Origin: Prolixibacteraceae bacterium
GTDB lineage: Bacteria; Bacteroidota; Bacteroidia; Bacteroidales; Prolixibacteraceae
Reading direction: 5' to 3'
NCBI GenBank assembly: GCA_028683385.1
Contig: JAQUIJ010000024.1
Location: forward strand, 1-64,000
Length of the DNA: 64,000 bases
The position numbers and the translations under genes are program-made. Positions 26,236-34,296 of this stretch are shown here, piece after piece. Every line of letters starts with the position of its first letter. Within the stretch, counting starts at the first letter, position 1. Under the pieces are notes generated by a model. The model did not search any database. It was not told the DNA's origin and saw nothing but the letters and a program-made list of their open reading frames with translations.

Positions 26236-26452
26236 GTTTATTTTTAAACGAACTCTACGGTAATAATTCTAAAGTCAACTCATTTTCAGTTACTATCTGG
26301 CAAAAATCTGGCAAATCCCTAGAATCTGCCAGATTTAGAGTGAAAAAGACAAAATTTTGGGTTTGGTCAAAGCGTTGCAGATGAAATATTTTTCTATATT
26401 TGTCGCCTCGAAAGGGGGATTAGCTCAGTTGGCTAGAGCGTTTGACTGGCAG
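26236..26452 (+). repeat. 217-bp direct repeat, copy 2 (right end of element A)
   Basis: Matches 1270-1486 at a constant offset. It contains a 14-bp palindrome (26236-26249), direct CTGGCA motifs at 26297 and 26308, an inverted TGCCAG at 26327, the tRNA promoter and the tRNA 5' half ending at the att core. The element therefore supplies both a promoter and a 5' half that recreate the tRNA gene. Confidence 0.9.
26395..26402 (+). promoter_or_regulatory. -7 box of the tRNA-Ala promoter
   Basis: TATATTTG (TAnnTTTG) 12 nt before the tRNA 5' end, with TTG about 17 nt upstream. Identical to the box at 1429. Confidence 0.65.
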
Positions 26453-26487
26453 TCAAAAGGTCATCGGTTCGATTCCGATATTCTCCA
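26414..26487 (+). tRNA. tRNA-Ala (anticodon GGC), intact
   Basis: 74 bases to the discriminator. Acceptor GGGGGAT pairs with ATTCTCC, including the G3-U70 pair that defines alanine tRNAs. The anticodon arm is TTTGA-CTGGCAG-TCAAA, giving GGC. The T-arm is ATCGG-TTCGATT-CCGAT and the discriminator is A; CCA is not encoded. It is the only complete copy in the window and lies at the junction of elements A and B. Its 5' half belongs to the element A repeat and its 3' half to element B. Confidence 0.93.
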
Positions 26488-26507
26488 CTGAAAATCAGAT
26501 AGTTAGA

Positions 26508-26531
26508 AGGGGCTTTTTTAGCCCCTTTTTT
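26508..26531 (+). terminator. Terminator of the intact tRNA-Ala
   Basis: AGGGGCT-TTTTT-AGCCCCT hairpin followed by a T-run, 20 bp after the tRNA. It differs from the terminator after the displaced 3' half (37337), so it came with element B. Confidence 0.85.
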
Positions 26532-26556
26532 ATTTGAACATTAATTTGCACAACTA
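26531..26556 (+). repeat. 26-bp direct repeat of element B, left copy
   Basis: Identical to 37141-37166 and in the same orientation. It begins TATTTGAACATTAATTTG. One copy lies 79 bp inside the left att core and the other 111 bp inside the right core, as expected for integrase arm sites. Confidence 0.75.
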
Positions 26557-27174
26557 CACCCAAACAAGCCCCTAAAACCGGATATTCCGAAACTATTTTC
26601 TACAAATAAAATCCGGTTCGATTTATTCCATTCCTTTTTAAAATCAACAATCAAATTTCAATGATAATGATGTTGTGCTGTTGAAATAGGAAATTACTGG
26701 CTTCGGGTGGTGTGTGGACAGTTATTCTCATTTCAATAGCAAGCCAGAAACTACGAAACGGACTATTAGAAACAATTACAAACGGCGACCGTGGTTTTTA
26801 TGGGGTAAACATTCGCTGGTAAAAATAAGCGGCAATGCTGTTTCTGTGGGTAGGGAAAAGTGCAGTTGTTGAGGTACGAAACAATTGCACAAGGCAATGA
26901 GATAACCATGTTTTATTTTTACCTGCACCGCTAAAGGGTAGTGGGGTTTTTGTGGTTTTTATCCGGCAATTACGATAATTGAAAAAATGCTAACCGAATA
27001 CCGGGCGGGTGGGGTTTGTGCGGCTATTGTATATAGCGTGATTCTAATACAGTCCAGCCGTTTTTTTGTGTTCGGCTGGGGGTTTCTGTTTTAGAATAGC
27101 ACGTTATGTATCAATAGCTTTGGTGTCAATTTCTTAGATTGGTCATGCAATCCATAATACGAAATCTTGGGAAG
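26557..27174. other. Non-coding left region of element B
   Basis: No credible ORF. G-rich stretches (GGGCGGGTGGGG near 27003, GGGGTTTTTGTGG) are unlike the rest of the element, and a long nested hairpin lies at 27037-27103. A structured RNA or processing/transfer site is possible. Confidence 0.4.
27037..27103. ncRNA. 67-nt nested hairpin of unknown function
   Basis: The stems, from outside in, are CGTG/CACG, ATTCTAA/TTAGAAT, ACAG/CTGT and CCAGCCG/CGGCTGG, about 22 pairs with small bulges and a 12-nt loop starting with seven T. It lies in the non-coding left region of element B, 72 bp after the end of the first cargo gene. It could be a terminator, a structured RNA or a recombination or transfer site. 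Confidence 0.4.
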
Positions 27175-27882
27175 TTAAAAATCATCTAATTTCTTCTTTT
27201 TCTCTATTTCCTGTAAAGTTCTTATCCTTTCTTTTTCTTGATCATCACATTTCATTATTTTGTCCAAATATTCATCAATATTTATTTTTATAAAACTGAT
27301 ATTCTTTTTTTCACAATTGCGATCTCTAAAATCCCCCAAAACCGCAGAGCATTTAATATTATCATTTCCCCATGTTTGATAGTAAGTTGCTGATAATAGC
27401 TTTATATCTACACCAGTCTCTTTAAGAGTACATTCAACCTCTCTTTCTTTTTTACTAAGTTCTGGGTTCCCATATTTTAGCGTAAAAGCTTCTACTATTT
27501 TATTATTATAGTCAGTCCTAATTTGAACTAAAGTATCATTATAAAAAGTAAGAAAAGTGCCAGATATTTCGATACCAGATATTGTTATCCTTTGCATAAG
27601 AAAAGCTCTAACATTCTTACAATGATGTGCATACATTATGCCGTCACGCAAGTTTGTTGTATCAGGATAAAATTCAATTAGTTTATTTACGTCGTTTTTT
27701 ACTCCTAAATACATTTCGTAATTCTTGATAGGAATACGGACGAAACCTTGCTCCTTACATAAAGTATCAAGATAGGCGGTTGTCGTTTTTTTAAGTTTAA
27801 ATTTACCTATTCCTTCAATTTTAGTTTGACCAACGGTAATTAATGAAAATGCAAAAAATAAAAATGTTATAAATGATTTCAT
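27175..27882 (-). CDS. Exported hypothetical protein
   Basis: 235 aa with a classical signal peptide (MKSFITFLFFAFSLITVGQ). No known domain recognised. It has a mixed alpha/beta body with four Cys (DTLCKEQ, AHHCKN, VECTLKE and others) and a basic, charged C-terminal helix (EKERIRTLQEIEKKKKL). Last of four consecutive minus-strand cargo genes with signal peptides, 30 bp after its neighbour, so probably one operon. Confidence 0.6.
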   Translation of the reverse strand: MKSFITFLFFAFSLITVGQTKIEGIGKFKLKKTTTAYLDTLCKEQGFVRIPIKNYEMYLGVKNDVNKLIEFYPDTTNLRDGIMYAHHCKNVRAFLMQRITISGIEISGTFLTFYNDTLVQIRTDYNNKIVEAFTLKYGNPELSKKEREVECTLKETGVDIKLLSATYYQTWGNDNIKCSAVLGDFRDRNCEKKNISFIKINIDEYLDKIMKCDDQEKERIRTLQEIEKKKKLDDF

Positions 27883-27912
27883 CGTATTAAGGCTTATATT
27901 CTTATTATTTGT

Positions 27913-28911
27913 TCAATTAAATGCGGTTAATTTACCATCATCGAAATACAAATACTGTCCAGAATAAACCCATTGATCTGATCCATAACTTGAACGATTG
28001 ATTTCTTTGGGTTTTCCCCAAGATAGTGTACATTCCTCCTCTGTCATTCCAATGGCAACAACACCTTCTTGTATTTTACTCCAAATTTCGTTACTAATAT
28101 TTGGGTGGCTTAAATAAGGGTCATCAAAAGTGAATACATTATAAAACATATCTTTATTTGCCCTTTCTTCTTTGTAGGATTCTATTTTTCCACAATATAA
28201 ATTATTAGTGTTTGAAAATTTAATATCTCTATAAAATTCGTTCCCCAATTCTGTCCTAAAAACAATTCTTACTGGGGTTATATCAGAAAGTACTCCTATT
28301 CCAATTTTAACTATTGTTACTGGGCAAAATTTCTTTGATTTCTCCGGTCTTAAATAGTTACTTTTTGTAGCATTTTCATCATACCAATCATTATTCGTTA
28401 TGTAAATTTTCATATTTAAAAGCACTTCTTTTGCCCTGTCAATTTCATCAACATATACTAACCCGTTAATGAAACCATCTTCCACATTATTAAAATCGTT
28501 TTCTTTATGATATGAATTGTAAACAAATTTGTTCCCATCACAATCAAATATAAGATATAAATACCCATCATTCCTGTATTCAGAGTATTTGAAAGTAAAT
28601 ATCTTCCATTTAAACTCTTCCTTAGATATATATTTTAGATTCAATTTTGTTGACTTTGTATATGGAATCATCCCATGTATCCCTTGTCCTTTATCGTATT
28701 CTTCATTATACGGAACAATAAATCTCATACCTTCTTTCCATTTATTCATGGGGATATATGGAAAATTTTGCTCAACAAATTGTTTTTCCTTTGGTATTGT
28801 GATTGTTTCAGCTTTTATTATTGTTTGATGAACATCGTATGGATTTTGTGCGATTACATTAGATGTAAAACAGAAAAACAGTAAAACAAATAAGAATTGT
28901 AGTTTTTTCAT
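27913..28911 (-). CDS. Exported protein with a BamE/SmpA-like C-terminal segment
   Basis: 332 aa; signal peptide MKKLQFLFVLLFFCFTSNVIAQ. Most of the chain is unassigned beta-rich sequence. The last 50 residues (VVAIGMTEEECTLSWGKPKE ... QWVYSGQYLYFDDGKLTAF) match the BamE/SmpA-like pattern of small envelope proteins: a GMTxxE helix, GxP turn, WxY strand and a final beta-hairpin. Probably periplasmic. Its role as mobile-element cargo is unknown. Confidence 0.6.
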   Translation of the reverse strand: MKKLQFLFVLLFFCFTSNVIAQNPYDVHQTIIKAETITIPKEKQFVEQNFPYIPMNKWKEGMRFIVPYNEEYDKGQGIHGMIPYTKSTKLNLKYISKEEFKWKIFTFKYSEYRNDGYLYLIFDCDGNKFVYNSYHKENDFNNVEDGFINGLVYVDEIDRAKEVLLNMKIYITNNDWYDENATKSNYLRPEKSKKFCPVTIVKIGIGVLSDITPVRIVFRTELGNEFYRDIKFSNTNNLYCGKIESYKEERANKDMFYNVFTFDDPYLSHPNISNEIWSKIQEGVVAIGMTEEECTLSWGKPKEINRSSYGSDQWVYSGQYLYFDDGKLTAFN

Positions 28912-28968
28912 AGTTTGATTAGTTTAAATTTACCTGTATGTTATTTCCCTTTCGGTAAAAAAGTCAAA

Positions 28969-29694
28969 TTATAAATCTTTAACACATCTTACATAGAATC
29001 CATTTACTTCCCAATACTCATATCTCAAAAGGTAATTTTTACTGGAAAGCATAAACCAATACCCTTGATTTTTATATTGACCATCTCTTATTGAATACCA
29101 ACATCCCCAAATATTAAAATATTCAAAACTACCTGTATGGCTACTTCCATTTCTAATACCTCCGCCAACAGCCGAAAATCCAGAAGAATTATTACTCTCC
29201 ATATCATAACCAGGGGAACAAGGGAATCTATCATTCGATTCTTTCCAACCATATTTTGCTGATAATGCTTTTGAAAGATCGCCATACCTTTTTGGAAATG
29301 AAATTATATAGTCTTTTAGTGTTTCCCATTCAGTATCAGTTGCTATATGCCAACCTTCAGGAGCAATATTCCTAATATCTGTTACCGCAGATAAACTATA
29401 TAATAGCCCATATTCAGGAATAAGACTTTCATCATTATTGTAACTACAATAACGACCCCCTGACGTACTACACCATTCTTTGCCGTCAGTAATATTTTTC
29501 AAGGCATCGCCATTTCTATATTTGGTAACCCTTAGGTTTTCTGCCATCCAAATCTGATCCCCAATTTTTACAGTTTCATAAACATTACCGTCAATGTCTG
29601 TTACTGGGTCTTGTTCTTCATAATATTGAACATCATCTTTCTTGCATGAAAATAGTACTGTTAAAAATATCAGGGAATAAATTAACTTTTTCAT
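28969..29694 (-). CDS. FISUMP-domain lipoprotein
   Basis: 241 aa with lipobox VLFSC (Cys 17). The Fibrobacter succinogenes major paralogous domain is clear: DIDGNVYETVKIGDQIWMAE, NLRVTKYRNGD, GLLYSLSAV, APEGWHIATDTEWETL, SGFSAVGGG, and a YWFMLSS ... FYVRCVKD ending. This is a C-type-lectin-like surface fold frequent in Bacteroidota. The protein is probably lipid-anchored and outward facing. Binding partner unknown. Confidence 0.85.
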   Translation of the reverse strand: MKKLIYSLIFLTVLFSCKKDDVQYYEEQDPVTDIDGNVYETVKIGDQIWMAENLRVTKYRNGDALKNITDGKEWCSTSGGRYCSYNNDESLIPEYGLLYSLSAVTDIRNIAPEGWHIATDTEWETLKDYIISFPKRYGDLSKALSAKYGWKESNDRFPCSPGYDMESNNSSGFSAVGGGIRNGSSHTGSFEYFNIWGCWYSIRDGQYKNQGYWFMLSSKNYLLRYEYWEVNGFYVRCVKDL

Positions 29695-29702
29695 GGATTA
29701 GT

Positions 29703-30224
29703 TTATTTTAGTAGTTTTTCCTTTTCTGCCTTATATTCTTCTTCCGTCAAAGCCCCAGAATCAAATAGTTCTTTTAATTTTTTGAGTTCATCAAACTTTG
29801 ATGTTTGATTTACAACCGTTACCGGAATTGCATCTTTTTTACAATCTGCTATTTCACAAGTTTTTATAGCATCCTCTATCATTAAATTATAATTTGTAAT
29901 ATTTCCACCAGCAACAACAAAAACAACAGATTCAGCACCTTTAAATTTAAATGACCTAATTTTTCTAACAATAACATTTAATCCAGAATATGATCGACCT
30001 ATATTAAATTGATTTGATCCACTATTTGAATTGTAAGACATAGCAGCACCCCAGCCACCCATTTGAAGGTACAGAAAGTCGCCATTTGTTGCCGATCCAC
30101 GTCCTAACTTAATTGTATCGCCAACGTGGTAAACAATGCCATTAGATGCCTTATAACTGTCTAATTTCTGAGAATAAGACACAAAAGAGAAAAACACAAA
30201 AAGAATGGAAATTAACTTTTTCAT
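29703..30224 (-). CDS. Exported protein with a C-terminal SHOCT motif
   Basis: 173 aa from the ATG at 30224 (MKKLISILFVFFSFVSYSQK, signal peptide). The 42 extra codons upstream lie in a hairpin-rich region and are probably not translated. The middle is a small beta domain (IKLGRGSATNGDFLYLQMGGWG). The end is a SHOCT helix pair (FDELKKLKELFDSGALTEEE), often found at the C-terminus of oligomerising envelope proteins. First gene of the four-gene cargo run; the FISUMP gene follows after 8 bp. Confidence 0.7.
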   Translation of the reverse strand: MKKLISILFVFFSFVSYSQKLDSYKASNGIVYHVGDTIKLGRGSATNGDFLYLQMGGWGAAMSYNSNSGSNQFNIGRSYSGLNVIVRKIRSFKFKGAESVVFVVAGGNITNYNLMIEDAIKTCEIADCKKDAIPVTVVNQTSKFDELKKLKELFDSGALTEEEYKAEKEKLLK

Positions 30225-30251
30225 AATTAGGATATTAAGAGTTATACCTTC

Positions 30252-30367
30252 CGGGTTCAAAAAGGAATGTTTATAAATAAAAAAGGTGTGAACCCGTGCT
30301 AAACCGCTAAGGTATCGCCAAACACCCCAAAGACTTAGACACAAGAACACACCAATCCCGGTGTGTT
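30252..30367. repeat. Two hairpins upstream of the SHOCT gene
   Basis: CGGGTTCA (30252-30259) pairs with TGAACCCG (30289-30296). AACACACC-AATCCC-GGTGTGTT forms a second 8-bp hairpin at 30346-30367. They lie in the probable 5' leader of the cargo operon and may be regulatory. Confidence 0.45.
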
Positions 30368-30554
30368 ACTACATGCTTCGTCTTTGTTAATAATTTGGCG
30401 ATTTTAAGCGATGAAACTTAGCAACACTTTATTTCTTTCAGTATTTTGTATAAAAATAAACTTTAAATTCTACAAAACCATAATCAGGTTTGCTAAAATC
30501 ATTTGGGTTATCAAAAATGGCAGGTTAAAACAACAACTAAAGACTTAATTGGCA

Positions 30555-30850
30555 TTTATACACACGTGTAAGGAATTCAGTTTTCAACGATTTTTTTGAG
30601 CCTTACACACGTGCAATAAAATTTGAATGACTTATTTCCGATTTAATACACGTGCAAGGCAAAACAACAATATTCCGCCCCTTATACACGTGTAGGGGTT
30701 ATCCAATATTCTAACATTATTATACACGTGCAGGTGGAATAAACAATAAACCGCTATTCCAACACTATACACGTGTAGGAATAAACGTTATTCTACCCCT
30801 ATACATGTATGTAATGACAATATTCTATTACTATGCACGGGTATAAGGAT
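30555..30850. repeat. Iteron-like array of eight CACGTG-centred repeats
   Basis: Units of the form TATACACGTGYAGG, with CACGTG starting at 30563, 30608, 30649, 30687, 30725 and 30770, plus degenerate copies at 30804 (CATGTA) and 30836 (CACGGG). Spacing is 32-45 bp. Spacers share AATATTC and flanking CCCC/GGGG runs. It is the clearest structure in the 1.2-kb non-coding region 30225-31461. Short direct repeats of this kind next to replication-type genes suggest a replication origin (iterons) or a repressor array. Not CRISPR: the repeats are too short and the spacers too similar. Confidence 0.7.
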
Positions 30851-31147
30851 AATACCCCCGGGTAGCCCCAAAAAACAAAAGTTCAATATCAAAAGTCTGA
30901 TTTTGATATATAGTTTTTCCACTAAAATAGGCTAATGGCATTTTTACGCCAATGGCCTTTTATTGCTTAATGTCAATAAATCTTCTTGCTCAAACGTTGC
31001 AATAGTTCAAATTTGTGCCATTTTAAGGCTTTACGGGCATAATTAATGCAATAATGTAGTGTTTTGTGTGTTTCTCTTCAAAATAAACCAGCGGCTTTAT
31101 TTGGTGATTTATTGAATTGAAAAAAATCATTCGATTTATGAGTGTAA

Positions 31148-31167
31148 CCCGATTTTTTTAAATCGGG
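31148..31167. repeat. Hairpin CCCGATTT-TTTT-AAATCGGG
   Basis: Perfect 8-bp stem in the non-coding region downstream of the gene at 31462-32181. On that strand it could act as a terminator, although a T-run directly after is lacking. Confidence 0.4.
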
Positions 31168-31461
31168 AACATAAATATACTTAATTTCTATTTTTTCTTT
31201 TCTAAAAATCTTTCTAAAAATGTTTATTATAATACCTTTATATAGGTCGTGTATTTGTAGAAAAAAATATGAAGGAAATAAAAGGGTAAAAAAACAAATG
31301 TTCAAAACTCCTTATTAAAGGTCGTGTGATGGTCTTGTGATTGTATTGTTGACATTCAATGCTTTATACATATCTTAATTGCTTGTTGAACACTTGTTTG
31401 AAATTTATTTGAACACTTGTTCAATAATTTATTACGAGGTATCGAAGGAGCTTACAAGGGG

Positions 31462-32181
31462 CTAAGAAGTGGCTTCTTTCAATCCGGCCAACACCTGTTT
31501 GACAATCTCCTTTTCGTGTTGTCTGTATTGCTTTTCTTTGGTTGACTTCCGCCGGGTTTCTGCCTCTAATATCAACGCTGGCAAATCCAATGTGAACGAC
31601 ACATAAAACCCTCTTGTATAACGGCTGTATGTTACCAGTTTCCAACCTTCACGAAGAGCGGTTTTTATCTTGACCGTTTGATAGTCGTTTGCGTATTTCT
31701 TAACACCCTCTGATAGTTTGTTAACATCCTTAATAGCTTTGGCATTTCCAGACATCCGCGCCCACAAAAAGGAATTATCTGTCTTGCAGTAGGGCTTTGT
31801 TCCTAAAATTGATTTAATGGCTAAAAAAGCAGCTAAACAGGCTATTTCAAACTCTGATTTGTCATTTTTGTAGTAATCCCAGAAAATAGAAATATTCAAG
31901 CCAACTTTAGGGGTATCGGTTGGTATGCTCTCAAATAAGGCTTTGCCCTGTTTTAATTTATTCTTTTTGTTCTGATCATTTCCGCCTAAATCAACATTGT
32001 AGAATTTTGCGGCTGTTGTGAACTTGTTAAATTCAGAATTACTATAAAGGTCTTCAGCATCCATTTTTAAGGAATGAGAATACAGGGCAAAATAAAGAAT
32101 GTCATTTAACACCTTTTGCTTATCCTCAAAAAGTTCCTTCAAAAGAGTTACCGGAAAATTGAAATATTTAACGTCACTCAT
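31462..32181 (-). CDS. Hypothetical protein of element B, possibly replication-associated
   Basis: 239 aa, soluble, no named domain recognised. It begins MSDVKYFNFPVTLLKELF and has a strongly basic C-terminus (ETRRKSTKEKQYRQHEKEIVKQVLAGL). Its ATG overlaps the stop codon of the VRR-NUC remnant (ATGA), so both belonged to one operon with the polymerase-like gene. It lies between that operon and the iteron-like array, so a DNA-binding or replication role is possible by position only. Confidence 0.5.
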   Translation of the reverse strand: MSDVKYFNFPVTLLKELFEDKQKVLNDILYFALYSHSLKMDAEDLYSNSEFNKFTTAAKFYNVDLGGNDQNKKNKLKQGKALFESIPTDTPKVGLNISIFWDYYKNDKSEFEIACLAAFLAIKSILGTKPYCKTDNSFLWARMSGNAKAIKDVNKLSEGVKKYANDYQTVKIKTALREGWKLVTYSRYTRGFYVSFTLDLPALILEAETRRKSTKEKQYRQHEKEIVKQVLAGLKEATS

Positions 32182-32465
32182 GGTTTAAATATTAAATTGC
32201 ACCGATTCAAAAACTGTTCAAACGATGAGGCAGTCACGTATATCCCTCCGACCTGTTCAATTGATTTTTGATATAACTTTTGCGCTTCGCTCAGCCGGTC
32301 ACGTCCTATTTTAACTTCAATCTTTACTGATCGTCCGGTAATGGTGGCCGATATATCAGCCGTTCCGTTTTGTTCCTGTTCCTTTTATCCAATGTGAGCC
32401 GCCATTGCTGGCTGGCAACCTATGACTTCTGTTCCGTCCTTGGTTTTAAATTTGGTAATTTTAAG
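32178..32465 (-). pseudogene. VRR-NUC nuclease remnant
   Basis: The minus strand reads NGTADISATITGRSVKIEVK, then IGRDRLSEAQKLYQK and GGIYVTASSFEQFLN, the VRR-NUC (virus-type replication-repair nuclease) pattern with the D ... EVK catalytic residues. A TAA at 32385-32387 interrupts the frame right after AAHIG, and no ATG precedes the nuclease part. Upstream in the same frame is KITKFKTKDGTEVIG. The gene appears inactivated by a nonsense change, or is read from a non-standard start. Its TGA overlaps the next ATG. Confidence 0.6.
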
Positions 32466-33009
32466 TGGAGAAACATGGCAGCACAAATTTTTCAATATTT
32501 TGCATAAAAGTAAAAATTAATCAGGGAATGTTTGCTATATAAATTTTAATTATTAATTCGAGCAGTCAAAACGATACGCGCACGTGCGCGAGTATTGTTA
32601 GCAAATTAAACTTAAATCAGTTGTAAAAATTCAAAACCACGCACTAAAAAATAGGAATGCTGACGAAGGTTTTAATACGGTCAATAGAAACTTTATAAGT
32701 ACGCGCGTATTGATTACTTAATTTAGACGGAATACCGAAAAACTTAACAAAACTACACATTACTTCAAAATCCCAGAACCTGACAAAACTTTACATTCTG
32801 CTAAGAAATGCTAAGTTCTATAAAATATCAAAACCTCATAAAACCTGACATATTCCTAAAAAATCCTAAGTATTGACCAAAAGCGAAAACCTAACAAATT
32901 ATCATTTTCAAAAAAAATCATTTTCATTATTTTGTTGATTAATTGATATTTACAAGGTAATGGGCAGGATATTAGTTAGAGATTGTACGCCCCTCCTTTC
33001 CCTTCATTT
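32466..33009. other. Non-coding AT-rich region with a CACGTG palindrome and short repeats
   Basis: Holds the perfect palindrome CGCGCACGTGCGCG (32577-32590), a second CGCGCG patch near 32701, and two similar 20-mers at 32741-32760 and 32777-32796 (AACYTRACAAAACTWYACAT). A-rich tracts follow towards 32950. The CACGTG centre matches the iteron-like array at 30.6 kb. Possible second origin or control site. Confidence 0.4.
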
Positions 33010-34296
33010 CTATTCTATAATACCTTCAATTTTAATATTTGGTGCAAATCCAACAAAAAAAGTCAGTTCTTCAATCATTATTTTGCATACGGCTTCAACA
33101 TTGTTTGTCAATACACCAGTCATAATGCTATCATGTACGGTTATCGCAATCGTGCCGGGCAACTCTTTATATATACGTTTCAGGATAACATCTAACATTA
33201 AATAACTTTCAATTCGTTGCAGTAGGATTGCGAATCTTTTAAAATTTGTGAATTTGTCGCCTTTTTCTGAACCTCTAATTTTAGAGAATATCCTGTGAAC
33301 CGTTGGAAACCTATTTTTAAAAATCAGTCTTGCTTTCCGGTTTATTTCATCCTTTGGTATCCTATTTCGGGCAAAAAGTATCCTTAAAACCTGCACTTTT
33401 GTTTCATTCCTTGTTAGCTCCAGACCTTCTTTTAAAAATTCAGTCATCAAATATTCATATATCTGACCTGAATTGACTAATAAAACATATTTACTAACAT
33501 CCTGATTTAATGTTACTTTTAAGGATTTCAACAACAAGGCAAAAGCAGGGTTTTTAGTTAAATGTGAAACCTTTCCGGGATTGGTCAATAGTACTGTTGA
33601 TAAATATGGCTGTGAATTTTTAATGTCAAGATTTACCAACGGGTCACCAATGATTCTCAAAAATGGTCTTAATCCTTTAGCCATGTTCGTAACGTTAGAA
33701 TGAAACCGTCCAGAAGTACTATCAACTTTATATGAAATATTGCCGTTCATTATTCTGGTAGCTGAAGCAATAAGATAATTGTATTTATCTGTTCCAACGA
33801 TATAATTAGCCTCAATAAACGCAAAACAACTGGGGTCAATTGTTAAGAGCTTTAAATATTTTACCTGTCCTGAATGTCCCCAAATTGATTTTGCAATCTC
33901 TTTTCTAGCCTTGGTTTGTGCCATCTCAATCCGGCGAATCAATTTTGCATTGTTCAATGGCATTGAAATATATCTACTTTGATATTTATCTGTAAAACAG
34001 TATTGATAACTGCTTTGCCCCTTTATTGCATGGCCTGAACGCTGAATAATATTTAGGACAATAAGTGCCAATAGATATTTGTCGCCATGTACAACCAGCT
34101 TTCTAATGTATGTCATTTGAAGCTGTGAAGATCCCTTATCTTTTCGGGTATGGCAGGCAACTATTGATATAATTTCTTTCAGGTTATCCGTTGAATATCC
34201 TTTTATTTTAGGTCTTATTAAATCTTCAATAGTTGTAAAATTCTGCAATACTTTCTCTGGGATCAACTGGTAATATTTGTGTTCCCCGGTTTTCAT
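33010..34296 (-). CDS. Divergent family-A DNA polymerase-like protein
   Basis: 428 aa with no exonuclease domain. The C-terminal 240 residues carry the landmarks of a PolA palm. Motif A-like LVNLDIKNSQPYLS is at about 221 (compare DYSQIELR), preceded by GRFHSNVTNMAKGLR. A fingers-type RNETKVQVLRILF is at 296 and LLQRIESYLMLDVI at 358 (compare the Q-x-x-A-A helix). Motif C-like ITVHDS is at 385 (compare VHDE). Family knowledge suggests a template-directed polymerase; activity is not established. Probably element replication. The gene is coupled to a short upstream ORF through TAATG and to the HTH gene. A G6 run may allow an N-terminal extension. Confidence 0.65.
   Translation of the reverse strand: MKTGEHKYYQLIPEKVLQNFTTIEDLIRPKIKGYSTDNLKEIISIVACHTRKDKGSSQLQMTYIRKLVVHGDKYLLALIVLNIIQRSGHAIKGQSSYQYCFTDKYQSRYISMPLNNAKLIRRIEMAQTKARKEIAKSIWGHSGQVKYLKLLTIDPSCFAFIEANYIVGTDKYNYLIASATRIMNGNISYKVDSTSGRFHSNVTNMAKGLRPFLRIIGDPLVNLDIKNSQPYLSTVLLTNPGKVSHLTKNPAFALLLKSLKVTLNQDVSKYVLLVNSGQIYEYLMTEFLKEGLELTRNETKVQVLRILFARNRIPKDEINRKARLIFKNRFPTVHRIFSKIRGSEKGDKFTNFKRFAILLQRIESYLMLDVILKRIYKELPGTIAITVHDSIMTGVLTNNVEAVCKIMIEELTFFVGFAPNIKIEGIIE

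Larger units (their letters stand above)
1487..26452. mobile_element. Integrative element A, inserted in tRNA-Ala
   Basis: Bounded by two copies of TTTGACTGGCAG (1475-1486 and 26441-26452), within the tRNA anticodon arm. It encodes a tyrosine integrase and excisionase (5697-7194), a serine recombinase (20920-21522), two DNA methyltransferases, an R-M-like nuclease-helicase, a DUF4268 nuclease and three large surface-protein genes. Almost all genes are on the minus strand. No relaxase, type IV secretion, capsid or terminase genes are visible, so it may be mobilised by other elements. The alternative is that A and B form one 35.8-kb element carrying its own tRNA copy. Confidence 0.75.

Noticed and set aside
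26199-26384. 61-codon ORF just before the tRNA-Ala
   Set aside because: More than half of it is the non-coding 217-bp repeat upstream of the tRNA, and the corresponding region at 1270 has no matching start.
30555-30850. Possible CRISPR array
   Set aside because: Repeats are only about 14 bp and degenerate, spacers resemble one another, and no cas genes are present; iterons fit better.
31078-31305. 75-codon minus-strand ORF
   Set aside because: Very AT-rich, overlaps a hairpin, low-complexity composition and no family resemblance.
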